A stretch of 64,000 nt of DNA from Planctomicrobium piriforme (GCF_900113665.1 NZ_FOQD01000018.1:1-64000); one strand, 5' to 3'; counted from the stretch's first letter, positions 38,447 to 47,658 are shown. Numbers and translations: made by a program. Notes: generated by a model not told the origin, from the sequence alone.

Positions 38447-38938
38447 CTATTCGTGCCGCATGACGGCTTGCGACTTCAGCGTCAAATTCTTCACCCAGAA
38501 AGGCGGCAACAGTGCCACGCTGTTGTACGGAACAGTCACCCGGACAACGTACAGCTGGTGCTTGTCGGCGGTCGACAATTCCAGGTTGGGCAGTGTGTCA
38601 TAGTTGATCGTGCCGGGTGCAACGGTGGTGGTATCGAAGACGCTGGCATCTTTTACTGTGACAGTCGCATTGGCCGACTTGAACGCAGCGCCGAGCAGCG
38701 TCTTCGCAAACGTCGTGGTCTGGGCGCTGGTGACGCCGTCCACCGCTCCATAACGGGCAGCGCGGTTGGCAGCCGCATTCATGGCCCCCTGGACCATATA
38801 CGCATGGCCGAATTCCATGATTCCGGCCATGAACAATCCAAACACCGACGACACCACGGCATTCTCGACCAGCACCGCGCCGCTGCGGCGGGGCTGCTTC
38901 GAGGCCATTGGGCGGCGTGTTATTCGTCTCACAAACAT
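38447..38938 (-). CDS. tadF: TadE-family pseudopilin 2
   Basis: About 163 residues from ATG 38938; a TTG at 38992 opens the frame earlier. The leader RRSGAVLVENAVVSSVFGLFMAGIMEFG has a Gly cut site, then AVLVEN, an atypical form in which Glu is at +5 but flanked by Leu-Val. The body is beta-rich. It is the first gene of the tadE-tadE-tadG group; calling it tadF is a guess from position, and it could equally be a second tadE. Confidence 0.75.
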   Translation of the reverse strand: MFVRRITRRPMASKQPRRSGAVLVENAVVSSVFGLFMAGIMEFGHAYMVQGAMNAAANRAARYGAVDGVTSAQTTTFAKTLLGAAFKSANATVTVKDASVFDTTTVAPGTINYDTLPNLELSTADKHQLYVVRVTVPYNSVALLPPFWVKNLTLKSQAVMRHE

Positions 38939-39218
38939 TTTGGGCAGGTTCTCAAGAAGTCCTGCGGGAATCCCCGCATATCTGGAAAACAATAGGTCGC
39001 ATTTGGGAGCGGAAATTCCCCCATTTTGCGAAATTCACACTTCGTTGCATTCAGACGACATCTCCTCTGAATGTGGCTTTCCGGCAACGTTTCAACTCAC
39101 CGAAAACTCCGCCTGTGACGGCTGTGCGACTCGAAAAATCCAGGCGAGGAGATGCGCCACACGCTGCGATTGCTAGAATCGATACCTGCCTCAATCCCCT
39201 GTCTGCAGGAACGACGTC

Positions 39219-41843
39219 ATGCAACGCATTGTGCCGGCACACGCGACGACTGAGTTGAGAGGTTGGCCAGCCGCTCTGTGCACCAGCAGACGGAGAAATT
39301 CGCTGCTTGCGGGCATGTTCTGCTTTCTCCTCTTCGCCAGAGCGATTCAGGCGGCCGACGTGGAAGAGTGCCGCAAACTCTGGCTGCACGGCGACTACGA
39401 TCAGTGCATCAAACAAGCAGCGGAGGGGCTGAAAGGGAAAGCCGACATTGAAACCTTTGCGGAGTTGAAAGGTCAGTCCGAATTCATCAAAGGGAAATAC
39501 TTGGATGCGTTCGTCACAGTGCGTGGCGCGGTCGGCAAATCCCCGCAGAGCATCCGCCTGCGTTGGCTGGCAATTCAATATGCACCGTTCTCAGGAAAAA
39601 AACATGACGTAAAACCGCTCTCGGACGAGGTCGACATCCTCGTCAAGAACGCCGCGTGGCGGTATTCGCAAGATCCCGAGAATCTGGTGACGCTCGCGGA
39701 ATTCGTCCTCAGTCAGGGGGGCGACGCCAAGCAAGTGCAGACGGTCCTGCTGAAACGCGCCAGACAACTCAGCCCGGACAGCCGCTTCCCGCTGCTTGCA
39801 ATCGGGAATCTCGCTCTCGATAAGCGAGACTTCGCCCTCGCCGCGGAGACTTTTCGCGACGGACTGAAAAAGTTCCCGAAGGATCCTGAGTTCACCTTCG
39901 GGCTCGCCGAGGCATTGGAGTCAGACCCGCGAGAAATGCGGGGCTATCTGGAGCTGACTCTGCATCACAATCGCCGTCACATCGGGGCGTTGCTGTTGCA
40001 AGCAGAGCAGTTCATCGACGGTGAACAGTACGACGAAGCGATCGCGAAACTGAAAGAAGTGCGCGATGTGAACAAGCAACAGCCGGTCGCGCTCTCCTCC
40101 CTGTCGATCATCAGCGCGATCCAAGGCGACCAGAAAAAGGCCGATGAATACCGTCAGCAGGCACTCTCGACCTGGAAAGAAAATCCCGAGGTCGACTACA
40201 CCATCGGTCGCAAGCTCTCGCAAAAATACCGCTTTGACGATGGGGCCGCGGCGCAGCGGCGCTCGCTCGCTTTCAATTCTGAATACCTGCCGGCCAAGAA
40301 GCAGCTCGCCCTCGACCTGCTGCGGCTGGGAAAAGATGACGAGGGCTGGAAGCGTGCTCAAGAGGCCTACGCTCAGGACCAGTACGACATCGCCAGCTAC
40401 AACCTCGTCACGCTGCAGGATGAACTTGAGAAGTTTACCGTCATCGAGCAACCCGGCTGGCGAATCCGCATGGAGAAACAGGAAGCGGCCATCTACGGCG
40501 ACCGCGTTGTCGCACTGCTCAACGAAGCGCGAGAGAAACTCTGCCCGCGGTATGAACTGGAACTCACTGACACGATCAGCGTCGAGATTTTTCCCAAGCC
40601 TGCCGACTTTGCGGTCCGCACGTTTGGCATGCCAGGGGCAGGCGCGTACCTGGGCGTCTGCTTTGGCGATGTGATCACTGCCCGCAGTCCTGCCTCGCAA
40701 ACGGCCAGTCCCGTGAACTGGGAATCGGTGCTCTGGCATGAATTTGCCCATGTGGTGACGCTCAACAAAACGCACAACCGCATGCCCCGCTGGCTCAGTG
40801 AGGGAATTTCCGTCTATGAAGAACGACAACGCGATCCACGCTGGGGGGAACGTATGTCGCCAGCGTACCGCGAGCTCATTCTGGCGGACCGCCTCGTCCC
40901 CATCAACAGGATGAGCGAGGCGTTCCTCTCGTCCAGAAATCTGATGTTTGCTTACTACCAGAGTTCACTGGTCGTCGAATTCATCGAGCAGACGTACGGC
41001 CATGCCGCGCTCGTGGCAATTCTGCACGACCTCGGCGCAGGCATCCCCATCAACGACGCCATCGAACGCCATACGATGTCGATGGGAGAATTGAATGAGA
41101 ACTTCGTCAAAGCGGCCAAAATGCAGGCGACGTTTTACGGCTGGTATGTCGACTGGTCTCCGCTCAAGCTCGACATGCTGCTGCAAGGGAAAGACAAAGT
41201 CGGCAATCTCCTGGCCTGGGCCAAACAGCACCCGCGGCATTATCAGGGGCTCAAGACGATCGCACAGATGCTCAAGCGTCTTGATCGCCATGCCGAAGCA
41301 GCGGTCGTTCTCCAACAGGCGGCAGAACTATTCCCGTTCGAGGCGGGCGACGACAGTGCCCTGGCACAGCTTGCTCAGCTCCAGCATGAACAAAGGCTGA
41401 CTGACGACGAATATCTAACCCTCACTCGCTGGGCAAGCATCGACGACGATGCGTCTTCTGCCCTGCTCCGTCTCATCGAGATCGACACTCAGCGCGGGAA
41501 CTGGCCGCTGGTGCAGCAGCATGCCCGACGACTGCGGGAAGTCAAGCCGCTGATTCCTCAGCCTTACAACGCAATGGCGCAATCGGCCGAGCATCAGAAA
41601 AATCCAAAGCAGGCGGAACCGGCCCTGCGGGCACTGTTGCGACTGGCACCGTCCGATGGCGCCGACATTCACCATCGCCTGGCTGTGCAGTTGCGAGAAC
41701 TCAAGCGATCTGACGAAGCGCGGCGACAAGTTCTGCAGGCACTGGAACGCGCGCCGCGTTACCGGGAAGCCTTGAGTCTGCTGCTGACTCTGGATTCGAG
41801 TGGGGCAGAAAAACGACCGTCCGAAAGCGGGACTGGTTTTTGA
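39219..41843 (+). CDS. Exported TPR protein with gluzincin (peptidase MA-like) domain
   Basis: 874 residues, start ATG 39219 with AGGA 8 nt upstream. Signal peptide around 27-46 (LLAGMFCFLLFARAIQA). TPR units cover about 50-400 (for example QPVALSSLSIISAIQGDQKKADEYRQQAL). The metallopeptidase part has HEFAH (507-511) and a downstream Glu528 in WLSEGISVYEE, the HExxH...E gluzincin zinc site. A further TPR run fills about 660-860. Probably a periplasmic or surface metalloprotease. It is divergent from the tad genes and convergent to flp, so pilus maturation is a conceivable but untested role. Confidence 0.85.
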   Translation: MQRIVPAHATTELRGWPAALCTSRRRNSLLAGMFCFLLFARAIQAADVEECRKLWLHGDYDQCIKQAAEGLKGKADIETFAELKGQSEFIKGKYLDAFVTVRGAVGKSPQSIRLRWLAIQYAPFSGKKHDVKPLSDEVDILVKNAAWRYSQDPENLVTLAEFVLSQGGDAKQVQTVLLKRARQLSPDSRFPLLAIGNLALDKRDFALAAETFRDGLKKFPKDPEFTFGLAEALESDPREMRGYLELTLHHNRRHIGALLLQAEQFIDGEQYDEAIAKLKEVRDVNKQQPVALSSLSIISAIQGDQKKADEYRQQALSTWKENPEVDYTIGRKLSQKYRFDDGAAAQRRSLAFNSEYLPAKKQLALDLLRLGKDDEGWKRAQEAYAQDQYDIASYNLVTLQDELEKFTVIEQPGWRIRMEKQEAAIYGDRVVALLNEAREKLCPRYELELTDTISVEIFPKPADFAVRTFGMPGAGAYLGVCFGDVITARSPASQTASPVNWESVLWHEFAHVVTLNKTHNRMPRWLSEGISVYEERQRDPRWGERMSPAYRELILADRLVPINRMSEAFLSSRNLMFAYYQSSLVVEFIEQTYGHAALVAILHDLGAGIPINDAIERHTMSMGELNENFVKAAKMQATFYGWYVDWSPLKLDMLLQGKDKVGNLLAWAKQHPRHYQGLKTIAQMLKRLDRHAEAAVVLQQAAELFPFEAGDDSALAQLAQLQHEQRLTDDEYLTLTRWASIDDDASSALLRLIEIDTQRGNWPLVQQHARRLREVKPLIPQPYNAMAQSAEHQKNPKQAEPALRALLRLAPSDGADIHHRLAVQLRELKRSDEARRQVLQALERAPRYREALSLLLTLDSSGAEKRPSESGTGF

Positions 41844-41853
41844 TCTGCTCAAT

Positions 41854-41884
41854 AAAAAAACTGCCCGGCGCAAACGCCGGGCAG
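41854..41884 (-). terminator. Strong intrinsic terminator after flp
   Basis: CTGCCCGGCG (41861-41870) and CGCCGGGCAG (41875-41884) form a perfect 10-bp stem with a 4-nt loop. On the minus strand it is followed by seven T. It lies 31 nt after the flp stop and 11 nt after the stop of the convergent metallopeptidase gene. Confidence 0.92.
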
Positions 41885-41914
41885 CCGTTGAGTTTCAGAT
41901 TGTTGACCTGTGGG

Positions 41915-42088
41915 CTACGTCAGTTGATTTGAGATTTCATTGAATTTCGCCGAGGCATTCGTGCCGACCGCCTTGATCGCCGTCAAGCAGACGATCACGA
42001 TCAGGGCCAGCATCACCGCGTATTCGACCGCGGTTGGACCATCTTCAGATTGCAGAAACTTTTTGACGCTCAGCAGCATGGTGTTCAT
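41915..42088 (-). CDS. flp: Flp-family type IVb pilin
   Basis: 57 residues from ATG 42088 (MNTMLLSVKKFLQSEDG). The frame opens at 42154, but this start has the normal Flp leader length. The leader EDG is cut before PTAVEYAVMLALIVIVCLTA, the GxxxxEY core of Flp pilins, followed by a short soluble tail. It forms the shaft of a Tad pilus. It sits alone, about 3 kb from the tadE/tadG genes and with its own strong terminator, consistent with high independent expression. Confidence 0.9.
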   Translation of the reverse strand: MNTMLLSVKKFLQSEDGPTAVEYAVMLALIVIVCLTAIKAVGTNASAKFNEISNQLT

Positions 42089-42450
42089 CAGGTGACTTTC
42101 TCTCTCACTGGTCCGGTTGGAGCTCTCACTTCCAACCGTATGATCAGGCGACAACCGGTTCGAGCAATTCGAACACGTTCAAGCGGTCGCCAATGATCCG
42201 TAATCGATGAGATCCCGCACATCGAAAGCCAGACCTCTGCAGGCCTGAATCAAGCACCTAAAACGCATATCGCTCCTGAGGCATCCCTAAAATCGAACTT
42301 GAGGGAAATTTGTCACCCTTTCCGCGTCACTTCTCTTCCAATTCCGCGCGCACCGACGCGCAACCTGATGATGCATACGAAACGCAACGTTGCGGAACGA
42401 ACACGATGCGGCGGCTCAACGTGAGAGTTAAAGAATGTCCGAAAATAGAT
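42089..42450. other. Spacer of 362 nt upstream of flp
   Basis: Lies between flp and the convergently placed SGNH hydrolase gene, both on the minus strand. No repeat-family member, RNA gene or hairpin of note. The flp promoter should be here, but no clear boxes can be shown. Confidence 0.45.
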
Positions 42451-43359
42451 TCACTTGGAAATCAGTTTCCCGACAATCTCCGCCAGCCGGTCATGCCCTT
42501 TTTGATTCAAATGAATCGAATCAATCGTCGTTTCCGGCGAAAGCAGTACGCTGGCGAGGACGCGTTTGGGGATGAGTCGCACGCCGTGCTTCTTTGCCAG
42601 GCGGCGTTGCACTTCTCCAAAACGATTTCCCAGCGGCGGCAGGGGAAGTTCGAACATCACAGTTTCTGCGGCGACGGGGCAGACCTGTTGCAACAGCGTG
42701 TCGAGGTTCGCTTCAAAGTCGGCGACGGTCGTCGTTCCAAGAATGTCATTGCCGCCCAGTTCGACAATCGCCAGTGACTTCTCAGGGAATGGCTCCGGCA
42801 AGTTCTTGATCGCGGAACCGACCGTTGCTCCCATGCGTGATTTGTCCAGCACCTCACACTGGCATTTTTCGCGAAGCAGATTCGGCCAGGTGACCGCTTC
42901 CTTCTCTCCCACGCCGGCCGACACCGAATCCCCGATCACCACAATCGGGCCGGTCACCTCCCCTTTCAACACCGGCATCTGCTGCCAGCTTAATTCAGAC
43001 GCCCCTTCGAACAGCCAGAGCACCACCACCGCGACGCTCAGCCATTGCTCCGCCGCAAACTTGCGTTTGCCCGGTGCAGTGGGAGCTGTGGTCTGTGAGG
43101 GAGATTCGACAGGCCGGCCCAGCAGCAGCCAGCCCAAGGTGACGGCCACGCTGATCGCATAACCGTTCTGCGCCGGCGTCGCTGACAGCAGAATCAGCAG
43201 TGCGCCGATCAGTGACAGGAACCAGACGCAGCGTTCCCCACCCCGCCAGCGAAAATGCCGCCACGCCACCGCCAACACGAGACAGCCGATGCCTGTGAAA
43301 AACGCTTCGCCGCTGACGAAGTGACGCACGATAGCCAGGGCGAGTGGACGGGTCGGCAT
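42451..43359 (-). CDS. Membrane-anchored SGNH/GDSL hydrolase
   Basis: 302 residues. The N-terminal 125 residues hold several hydrophobic helices (for example AFFTGIGCLVLAVAW and FLSLIGALLILLSA), with a Pro/Ser/Thr-rich loop between. The hydrolase follows: block I GDSVSAG (Ser145), the block III Gly/Asn in ELGGNDILG, and block V DSIHLNQKGHDRLA with Asp and His. It is probably an esterase facing the periplasm and acting on acylated glycans or lipids. Isolated gene with its own promoter region. Confidence 0.85.
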   Translation of the reverse strand: MPTRPLALAIVRHFVSGEAFFTGIGCLVLAVAWRHFRWRGGERCVWFLSLIGALLILLSATPAQNGYAISVAVTLGWLLLGRPVESPSQTTAPTAPGKRKFAAEQWLSVAVVVLWLFEGASELSWQQMPVLKGEVTGPIVVIGDSVSAGVGEKEAVTWPNLLREKCQCEVLDKSRMGATVGSAIKNLPEPFPEKSLAIVELGGNDILGTTTVADFEANLDTLLQQVCPVAAETVMFELPLPPLGNRFGEVQRRLAKKHGVRLIPKRVLASVLLSPETTIDSIHLNQKGHDRLAEIVGKLISK

Positions 43360-43370
43360 GGGGAAAGGAG

Positions 43371-43515
43371 TTTTCAGTCGTCAGTTTTTAGTTGTCAGTT
43401 TTGAAAGACGGGATTCATTCAACGAGTCTCGACGCGAACTACGCCGAATTGTGAGCAGGCGTTGGAAGAGATGAAAACGACAGAGCCTCACAACTGACGA
43501 CTGATAACTGATGAC
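43371..43515. repeat. AGTTGTCAGTTTT / ACTGACGACTGATAACT word palindrome
   Basis: The left words (43374-43407: CAGTCGTCAGTTTTTAG, TTGTCAGTTTT) and right words (43489-43515: CACAACTGACGACTG, ATAACTGATGAC) are inverted relatives flanking 80 nt. Family members also occur at 15412-15433. The right edge lies 4 nt from the PQQ-propeller gene stop (43520). Confidence 0.65.
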
Positions 43516-43519
43516 TTCT

Positions 43520-44839
43520 TTACTTCTTCAACGACACGCACACCACTTCCTTGTCGTTCCTCACAAAGCAGCAGCCATTGGCAAAAGCCGGGGCGGTCCA
43601 GACCACCGAGCGGCCGAACGCTTCGCCGGTCGGTTCCAGAACATGGGTGCGTCCCAGTTCCTCGTATTTCTCTGGCGACAGTTTCGCGAGAATCAAATCG
43701 CCGGTTTCACTGAACAGCCAGAAGCGGTCTCCCTGTTTGACAAGGAATGCCGTTCCGTGGCCTGCCCGATGGTCTCCGGTGGTCGGTGCATAAGTTTCCC
43801 ACAACCAGGCGCCGTCTTTTATGTCCACGGCCCTCAGGCCGCCGCTGCGGCAGTCGACACCATAAATCACGCCGTCTTGCAGAAAGGGAGTGCTGTTGGC
43901 GCAGGAGACGCCTGTCTTGGGCGTCCCCAGCCAGACCGGTTCGATTTTGGGATCGCTGTCTCTCAATCGAAACAGTCCGCCGGCTGGCCCAATCGCGCTG
44001 GCGAACAACTGATCCCCGGCCAATTGCGGCGCCATGATCGCCATTCCGAAGCCTGAAGGAATGTCATGACTCCACAGTAGCTCGCCAGTCAGGGGATTCA
44101 TGCCATTCAGACGTTCGGCATCCCAGATCAACAGTTCGTCGCGGTCCGCATAATGGATGATCGTCGGCGGGCAGTACCCCTGCTCTTTCGCTGACAAGGC
44201 CTTCCACTTCTCTTCGCCGGTCTTCTTGTCGAAAGCGACCGCAACGCTTCCTTCCCCACCCACCACGCAAATCAACAGGTCACCGTAAACCAGCGGGTGG
44301 GCAGAGTGACCCCAGTGCGGTGCTTTCGCTCCGTAGTCTTTCTGAAACTGCTTCGACCACTTCACGGCGCCGGTCGCGGCGTCGAGACACAACAGGTTCC
44401 CTTCCGCGCCGAGCGTGTAGACGAGATCGCCGTCCACCGTCGGCGTACATCGCGGGCCGGCGGGATACGAGATGTCGTAAGGACAATCGTATTCGTGTTT
44501 CCACAGGATCTGTCCGTCTTTCTCGGACAGGCACAGCACGCGTTCAGTCCCTTGCAGCGTCGCCCGGGTATTGGGGTCGTTCTTCGCATCGCCTGCTGTG
44601 CGGACGTAGTCCATCACGAAGACCCGGCCATTGGCAATCGCCGGCCCAGAGTAGCCTCCTTCGACAGGCGTGCGCCAGACCACTGGCAACCCGCCGGCGG
44701 GAATCGATTCGACGATGCCGGTTTCACGCCAGACGTTGTCCCGTTGCGGGCCCATCCACTGCGGCCAGTCATCCGCGGGCAGCGGCCACGCGGCCAACAG
44801 ACAGCCGAGAATCATTCCTCCAGTGCACAACTGACGCAT
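43520..44839 (-). CDS. PQQ-like beta-propeller exported protein
   Basis: 439 residues from ATG 44839 with AGAGGG about 9 nt upstream. Signal peptide 1 to about 23 (MRQLCTGGMILGCLLAAWPLPA-DD). The body repeats propeller blades of the PQQ/BamB type (FVMDYVRTAG..., LLCLDAATGAVKW, VAFDKKTGEEKW, LLGMNPLTGELLWSHD). Such proteins in planctomycetes often accompany DUF1549/cytochrome systems; none is adjacent here. No PQQ-dehydrogenase catalytic residues are evident, so it is a structural or binding propeller. Confidence 0.85.
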   Translation of the reverse strand: MRQLCTGGMILGCLLAAWPLPADDWPQWMGPQRDNVWRETGIVESIPAGGLPVVWRTPVEGGYSGPAIANGRVFVMDYVRTAGDAKNDPNTRATLQGTERVLCLSEKDGQILWKHEYDCPYDISYPAGPRCTPTVDGDLVYTLGAEGNLLCLDAATGAVKWSKQFQKDYGAKAPHWGHSAHPLVYGDLLICVVGGEGSVAVAFDKKTGEEKWKALSAKEQGYCPPTIIHYADRDELLIWDAERLNGMNPLTGELLWSHDIPSGFGMAIMAPQLAGDQLFASAIGPAGGLFRLRDSDPKIEPVWLGTPKTGVSCANSTPFLQDGVIYGVDCRSGGLRAVDIKDGAWLWETYAPTTGDHRAGHGTAFLVKQGDRFWLFSETGDLILAKLSPEKYEELGRTHVLEPTGEAFGRSVVWTAPAFANGCCFVRNDKEVVCVSLKK

Positions 44840-45022
44840 CACTGCTTCCCTCTGAAAAGTATGGGCGCCTCAGCGACAGGCAGACTGACGCGACGCCGCG
44901 GGCTATTGTATGCTGCTGCGGGCAATGTGCTAACCCGGCCATCTCGCACATCCGGGACGGCTGCCCCGGATGTTGCCATTTCAATCGAACGCATCTTTCA
45001 ACTTCGATCCCAAATCACGGCG

Positions 45023-45439
45023 ATGAGCGACAAACCCTGGTACAAAGACGGTCTCCGTTTTGAATGTTCCCAGTGCGGCGACTGCTGCACGGGGACGCCC
45101 GGCTATGTTTGGGTGAACGACGAGGAAGTCCAGGCGATCGCCAGATATCTCGACAAACCGGTCGGAGAACTGCGGCTGCTTTATACCCGCCCTGCCCGAG
45201 GGAAGATTTCGCTCAACGAGTACGCCAACGGCGACTGCGTGTTTTTCGACCCACAGCGGCGCGGCTGCACGATTTATCCGGTCCGGCCGGTGCAGTGCCG
45301 CACCTGGCCCTTCTGGCAGTCGAACATCGAAACCACCTCAGACTGGGAAGCGACCTGTCGCGTCTGCCCCGGCTCAGGCCGCGGCGAACTGGTTCCGCTC
45401 GAAACCATCCAGGAACGGGCGGAACGAACTGGACACTAA
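45023..45439 (+). CDS. YkgJ-family cysteine-cluster protein
   Basis: 138 residues from ATG 45023. The frame is open far upstream to 44297, but the homology begins here and the upstream part is antisense to the propeller gene. The Cys motif ECSQCGDCC (Cys15, 18, 21, 22) and later CxIYPVRPVQCRTWPFW fit the YkgJ/Fe-S oxidoreductase-like family (UPF0153), where the cysteines bind a zinc or Fe-S centre. Function in the cell is unknown. The AAATCC-type palindrome directly follows its stop. Confidence 0.87.
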   Translation: MSDKPWYKDGLRFECSQCGDCCTGTPGYVWVNDEEVQAIARYLDKPVGELRLLYTRPARGKISLNEYANGDCVFFDPQRRGCTIYPVRPVQCRTWPFWQSNIETTSDWEATCRVCPGSGRGELVPLETIQERAERTGH

Positions 45440-45440
45440 G

Positions 45441-45525
45441 AAAAAATCCGAAGCACGAAATTCGAAATCCGAAACACAGCTCAGTTTCCCCTGTTTCGGA
45501 TTTCGTGCTTCGAATTTCGGATTTT
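45441..45525. repeat. AAATCCGAAGCACGAAAT palindrome (terminator-like)
   Basis: The left arm (45441-45475) contains AAATCCGAAGCACGAAAT, identical to 10666-10683. The right arm (45492-45525) is its inverse with the words in permuted order (GATTTCGTGCTTCGAATTTC). The A-rich edges and TTTT on the far side would make it a strong terminator in either direction. It lies 2 nt past the ykgJ stop. Confidence 0.85.
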
Positions 45526-45533
45526 CTCACTTC

Positions 45534-46388
45534 ATGACCCCCACCCTCTCCATCCGCCGCGCCTCCGACGGTTACGACCTGCACTACCGCCACTGGCGCC
45601 CGGCAGGTGTGCCCAAAGGGTACTTCCTCTGGCTGCATGGGATTCAAAGCCACTCGGGCTGGTACGAGTCGTCTTGCGAGCAACTGGCGACGGCAGGATA
45701 TGATGTCCGCTTCCCTGACCGACGTGGATCAGGCCTGAATGCCGCCCCGCGCGGGCATGCTCCGCATTGGGAACGGCTCACCAGCGATGTCCGGCACTTC
45801 TTGAACGACATCCATGCCGATCAGGCAACCGAGTCCCCAACCGCTCCAGTGTTTCTGTGTGGGATCAGTTGGGGAGCAAAGGTCGCGACGGCGATTGCAG
45901 CGCAGACGCCGGGCGCGATCGATGCACTGATTCTCGTGACGCCCGGCCTCTTCCCCAAAATTGGCCCGAATGCCTGGGACCGCGCGCGGCTCGCCCTGGC
46001 TCGGGCACTCGACATCCGCGATCGGCAAATCCCCATTCCGCTGAATGACCCTGCTTTGTTTACCTCGGTGCCCGAGCAACAACAGCGGATTGCCAACGAT
46101 CCTCTGGCACTGCATGAGGTGACCCTCCCCTTTTTGTTTGCTGGACAGGATCTCGACCGCATCGCGCGAACCACACATGCACTGCAAATGCCGTTGCGGC
46201 TGCTGCTGGCAGAGCAGGATCAGATCATCGACAATGAGGAAACGCTCCAGCACCTGCATCACATTTGTGGTTCCAACCTGTCAGTGAAGACCTATCCGAA
46301 GGTGCGGCACACTCTCGAACTCGAAACCTGTCGGGAGGCGTATGTCGCGGACCTCGTGACATGGGCGGACGGCTTCGTGAGCCGATGA
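45534..46388 (+). CDS. Alpha/beta hydrolase, lysophospholipase/monoacylglycerol lipase-like
   Basis: 284 residues, no signal peptide. Fold motifs: oxyanion hole LHGIQSHSGW (35-43), GISWG nucleophile elbow (Ser112; a Trp replaces the usual residue before Gly), acid AEQDQIID (about 223-230) and His in VRHTLELE. It probably hydrolyses a fatty acyl ester in the cytosol, with unknown substrate. The start ATG lies 8 nt after the preceding palindrome, so its promoter must be inside or beyond that repeat. Standalone gene. Confidence 0.85.
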   Translation: MTPTLSIRRASDGYDLHYRHWRPAGVPKGYFLWLHGIQSHSGWYESSCEQLATAGYDVRFPDRRGSGLNAAPRGHAPHWERLTSDVRHFLNDIHADQATESPTAPVFLCGISWGAKVATAIAAQTPGAIDALILVTPGLFPKIGPNAWDRARLALARALDIRDRQIPIPLNDPALFTSVPEQQQRIANDPLALHEVTLPFLFAGQDLDRIARTTHALQMPLRLLLAEQDQIIDNEETLQHLHHICGSNLSVKTYPKVRHTLELETCREAYVADLVTWADGFVSR

Positions 46389-46415
46389 GATTGATTTTGC
46401 TTCCTCACACTGTGG

Positions 46416-46488
46416 TCGAAGGTTGATGGTTTAAGGTTTATAAAGCCTTTCAACCTTTAACCTTTAACCTTCAACCTTCAACCCTGCC
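46416..46488. repeat. AAGGTTGATGGTTTAAGG / CCTTTAACCTTCAACC word palindrome
   Basis: The left arm 46417-46440 (GAAGGTTGATGGTTTAAGGTT) and the right arm 46450-46482 (AACCTTTAACCTTTAACC, TTCAACCTTCAACC) pair imperfectly. It lies between the hydrolase and the cysteine-desulfurase-like gene, ending 2-3 nt before the latter's ATG. Confidence 0.7.
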
Positions 46489-46490
46489 CC

Positions 46491-47639
46491 ATGCCCCCCC
46501 GCATCTATCTTGACCATGCCGCCACCAGCTTTCCCAAGCCGGAAGCGGTCGCGCTGGCGATGGTGCGGTATCTCAACGATTACGGGTCAGCGCCAGGCCG
46601 CAGCGCCACTCGCGTTGGACTGGAAGTGCAACGGGTGATCGACCGTTGCCGGCAACGGCTCGCCGCACTGTTCGGCGCCAGCCGCCCGGAACAGGTGATC
46701 TTCACGCTCAATGGAACGGACTCCCTGAATCTGGCGATTCATGGATCGTTGAAACCCGGCGATCGGGTTGTCACCACCGTCTGGGAACACAACTCGGTGT
46801 TGCGTCCCCTGCACCATCTGCAATCGACGCAGCAGATCACCGTCGACATTGTTCCGCCAAATGGTCAAGGACAAACCGACCTCGACGCGTTCGCAGAGAG
46901 TCTGAAAACTCCCGCCCGACTGGTGGTGCTCAATCATGCCTCGAACGTGACAGGTGTGATTCAACCCGTCGCTGAGATGGCTCGTATCGCTCGTGAAGCC
47001 GGCGCGCTGGTCTTATTGGATGCCGCTCAAACTGCCGGGCATGTGCCTGTTTCGCTGACGGAACTGGGCGTTGATCTGATCGCGTGTCCCGGCCATAAAG
47101 GACTGCTCGGCCCTTTGGGAACAGGCGTCCTCGTACTCGCCCCCGGAATCGAGAAGGAACTTCAGCCAGTCCGGCAGGGGGGAACCGGCACCGCGAGTGA
47201 ATCGGCTCACCAACCCGCCACCCTGCCTGATCGTTACGAATCCGGCAATCTGAACGCTCCAGGAATTTTTGGACTGGAAGCAGCACTTGCGACGTCTGAA
47301 AAGACACTGAGCGACGGTGTTCCAGACCTGCTGATACGACAATTCATCTCGGGCTTGCAGCAGTTGCCTGGCGTGATCGTCTATTTCCCGGAAGCACATC
47401 GGGTCGGCGTCGTCAGCGCCAGCTTCGATCGCATCGCCCCACAGGTCTTAGCCACGTTGCTCGATGAACATTTCGGCATCGAAACCAGAGCCGGCCTGCA
47501 CTGCGCCCCGCGCGCTCATGCCGCACTGGGAACGCTCGAAGAAGGAGGCACAGTCCGCTTCAGCCTGGGGCACACGACGACGGCTGAAGAACTCGACCTG
47601 ACGCTGGAAGCACTCGCGGAGATCGCTGCGGCGATGTGA
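46491..47639 (+). CDS. Class V aminotransferase, cysteine desulfurase-like
   Basis: 382 residues. The order follows the SufS/CsdA-like family (TIGR01977 group): YLDHAATSFPKP, WEHNSVLRP (His100), LDAAQTAGH (Asp177), the Schiff-base Lys203 in ACPGHKGLLG, and the substrate Cys region RAGLHCAPRAHAALGT near 335. It may take sulfur from cysteine for Fe-S or other cofactors, but proteins of this subgroup also act on other amino acids. No scaffold or SufE partner is adjacent. Its ATG begins directly after the 46416-46488 palindrome. Confidence 0.87.
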   Translation: MPPRIYLDHAATSFPKPEAVALAMVRYLNDYGSAPGRSATRVGLEVQRVIDRCRQRLAALFGASRPEQVIFTLNGTDSLNLAIHGSLKPGDRVVTTVWEHNSVLRPLHHLQSTQQITVDIVPPNGQGQTDLDAFAESLKTPARLVVLNHASNVTGVIQPVAEMARIAREAGALVLLDAAQTAGHVPVSLTELGVDLIACPGHKGLLGPLGTGVLVLAPGIEKELQPVRQGGTGTASESAHQPATLPDRYESGNLNAPGIFGLEAALATSEKTLSDGVPDLLIRQFISGLQQLPGVIVYFPEAHRVGVVSASFDRIAPQVLATLLDEHFGIETRAGLHCAPRAHAALGTLEEGGTVRFSLGHTTTAEELDLTLEALAEIAAAM

Positions 47640-47640
47640 A

Positions 47641-47658
47641 GAGTTGAGAGTTGAGAGT
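47641..47658 (-). repeat. AGAGTTGAGAGTTGAGAG repeat
   Basis: Direct repeats of GAGTTGA directly follow the stop of the cysteine-desulfurase-like gene. Its inverse words TCAACCCTCAACGCTCAACG lie at 47761-47780, which would form a long-range pair. Confidence 0.55.

Noticed and set aside
44297..45022. Long N-terminal extension of the YkgJ protein
   Set aside because: The frame is open but runs antisense to the propeller gene. The family homology, Cys motif and ATG 45023 mark the true start.
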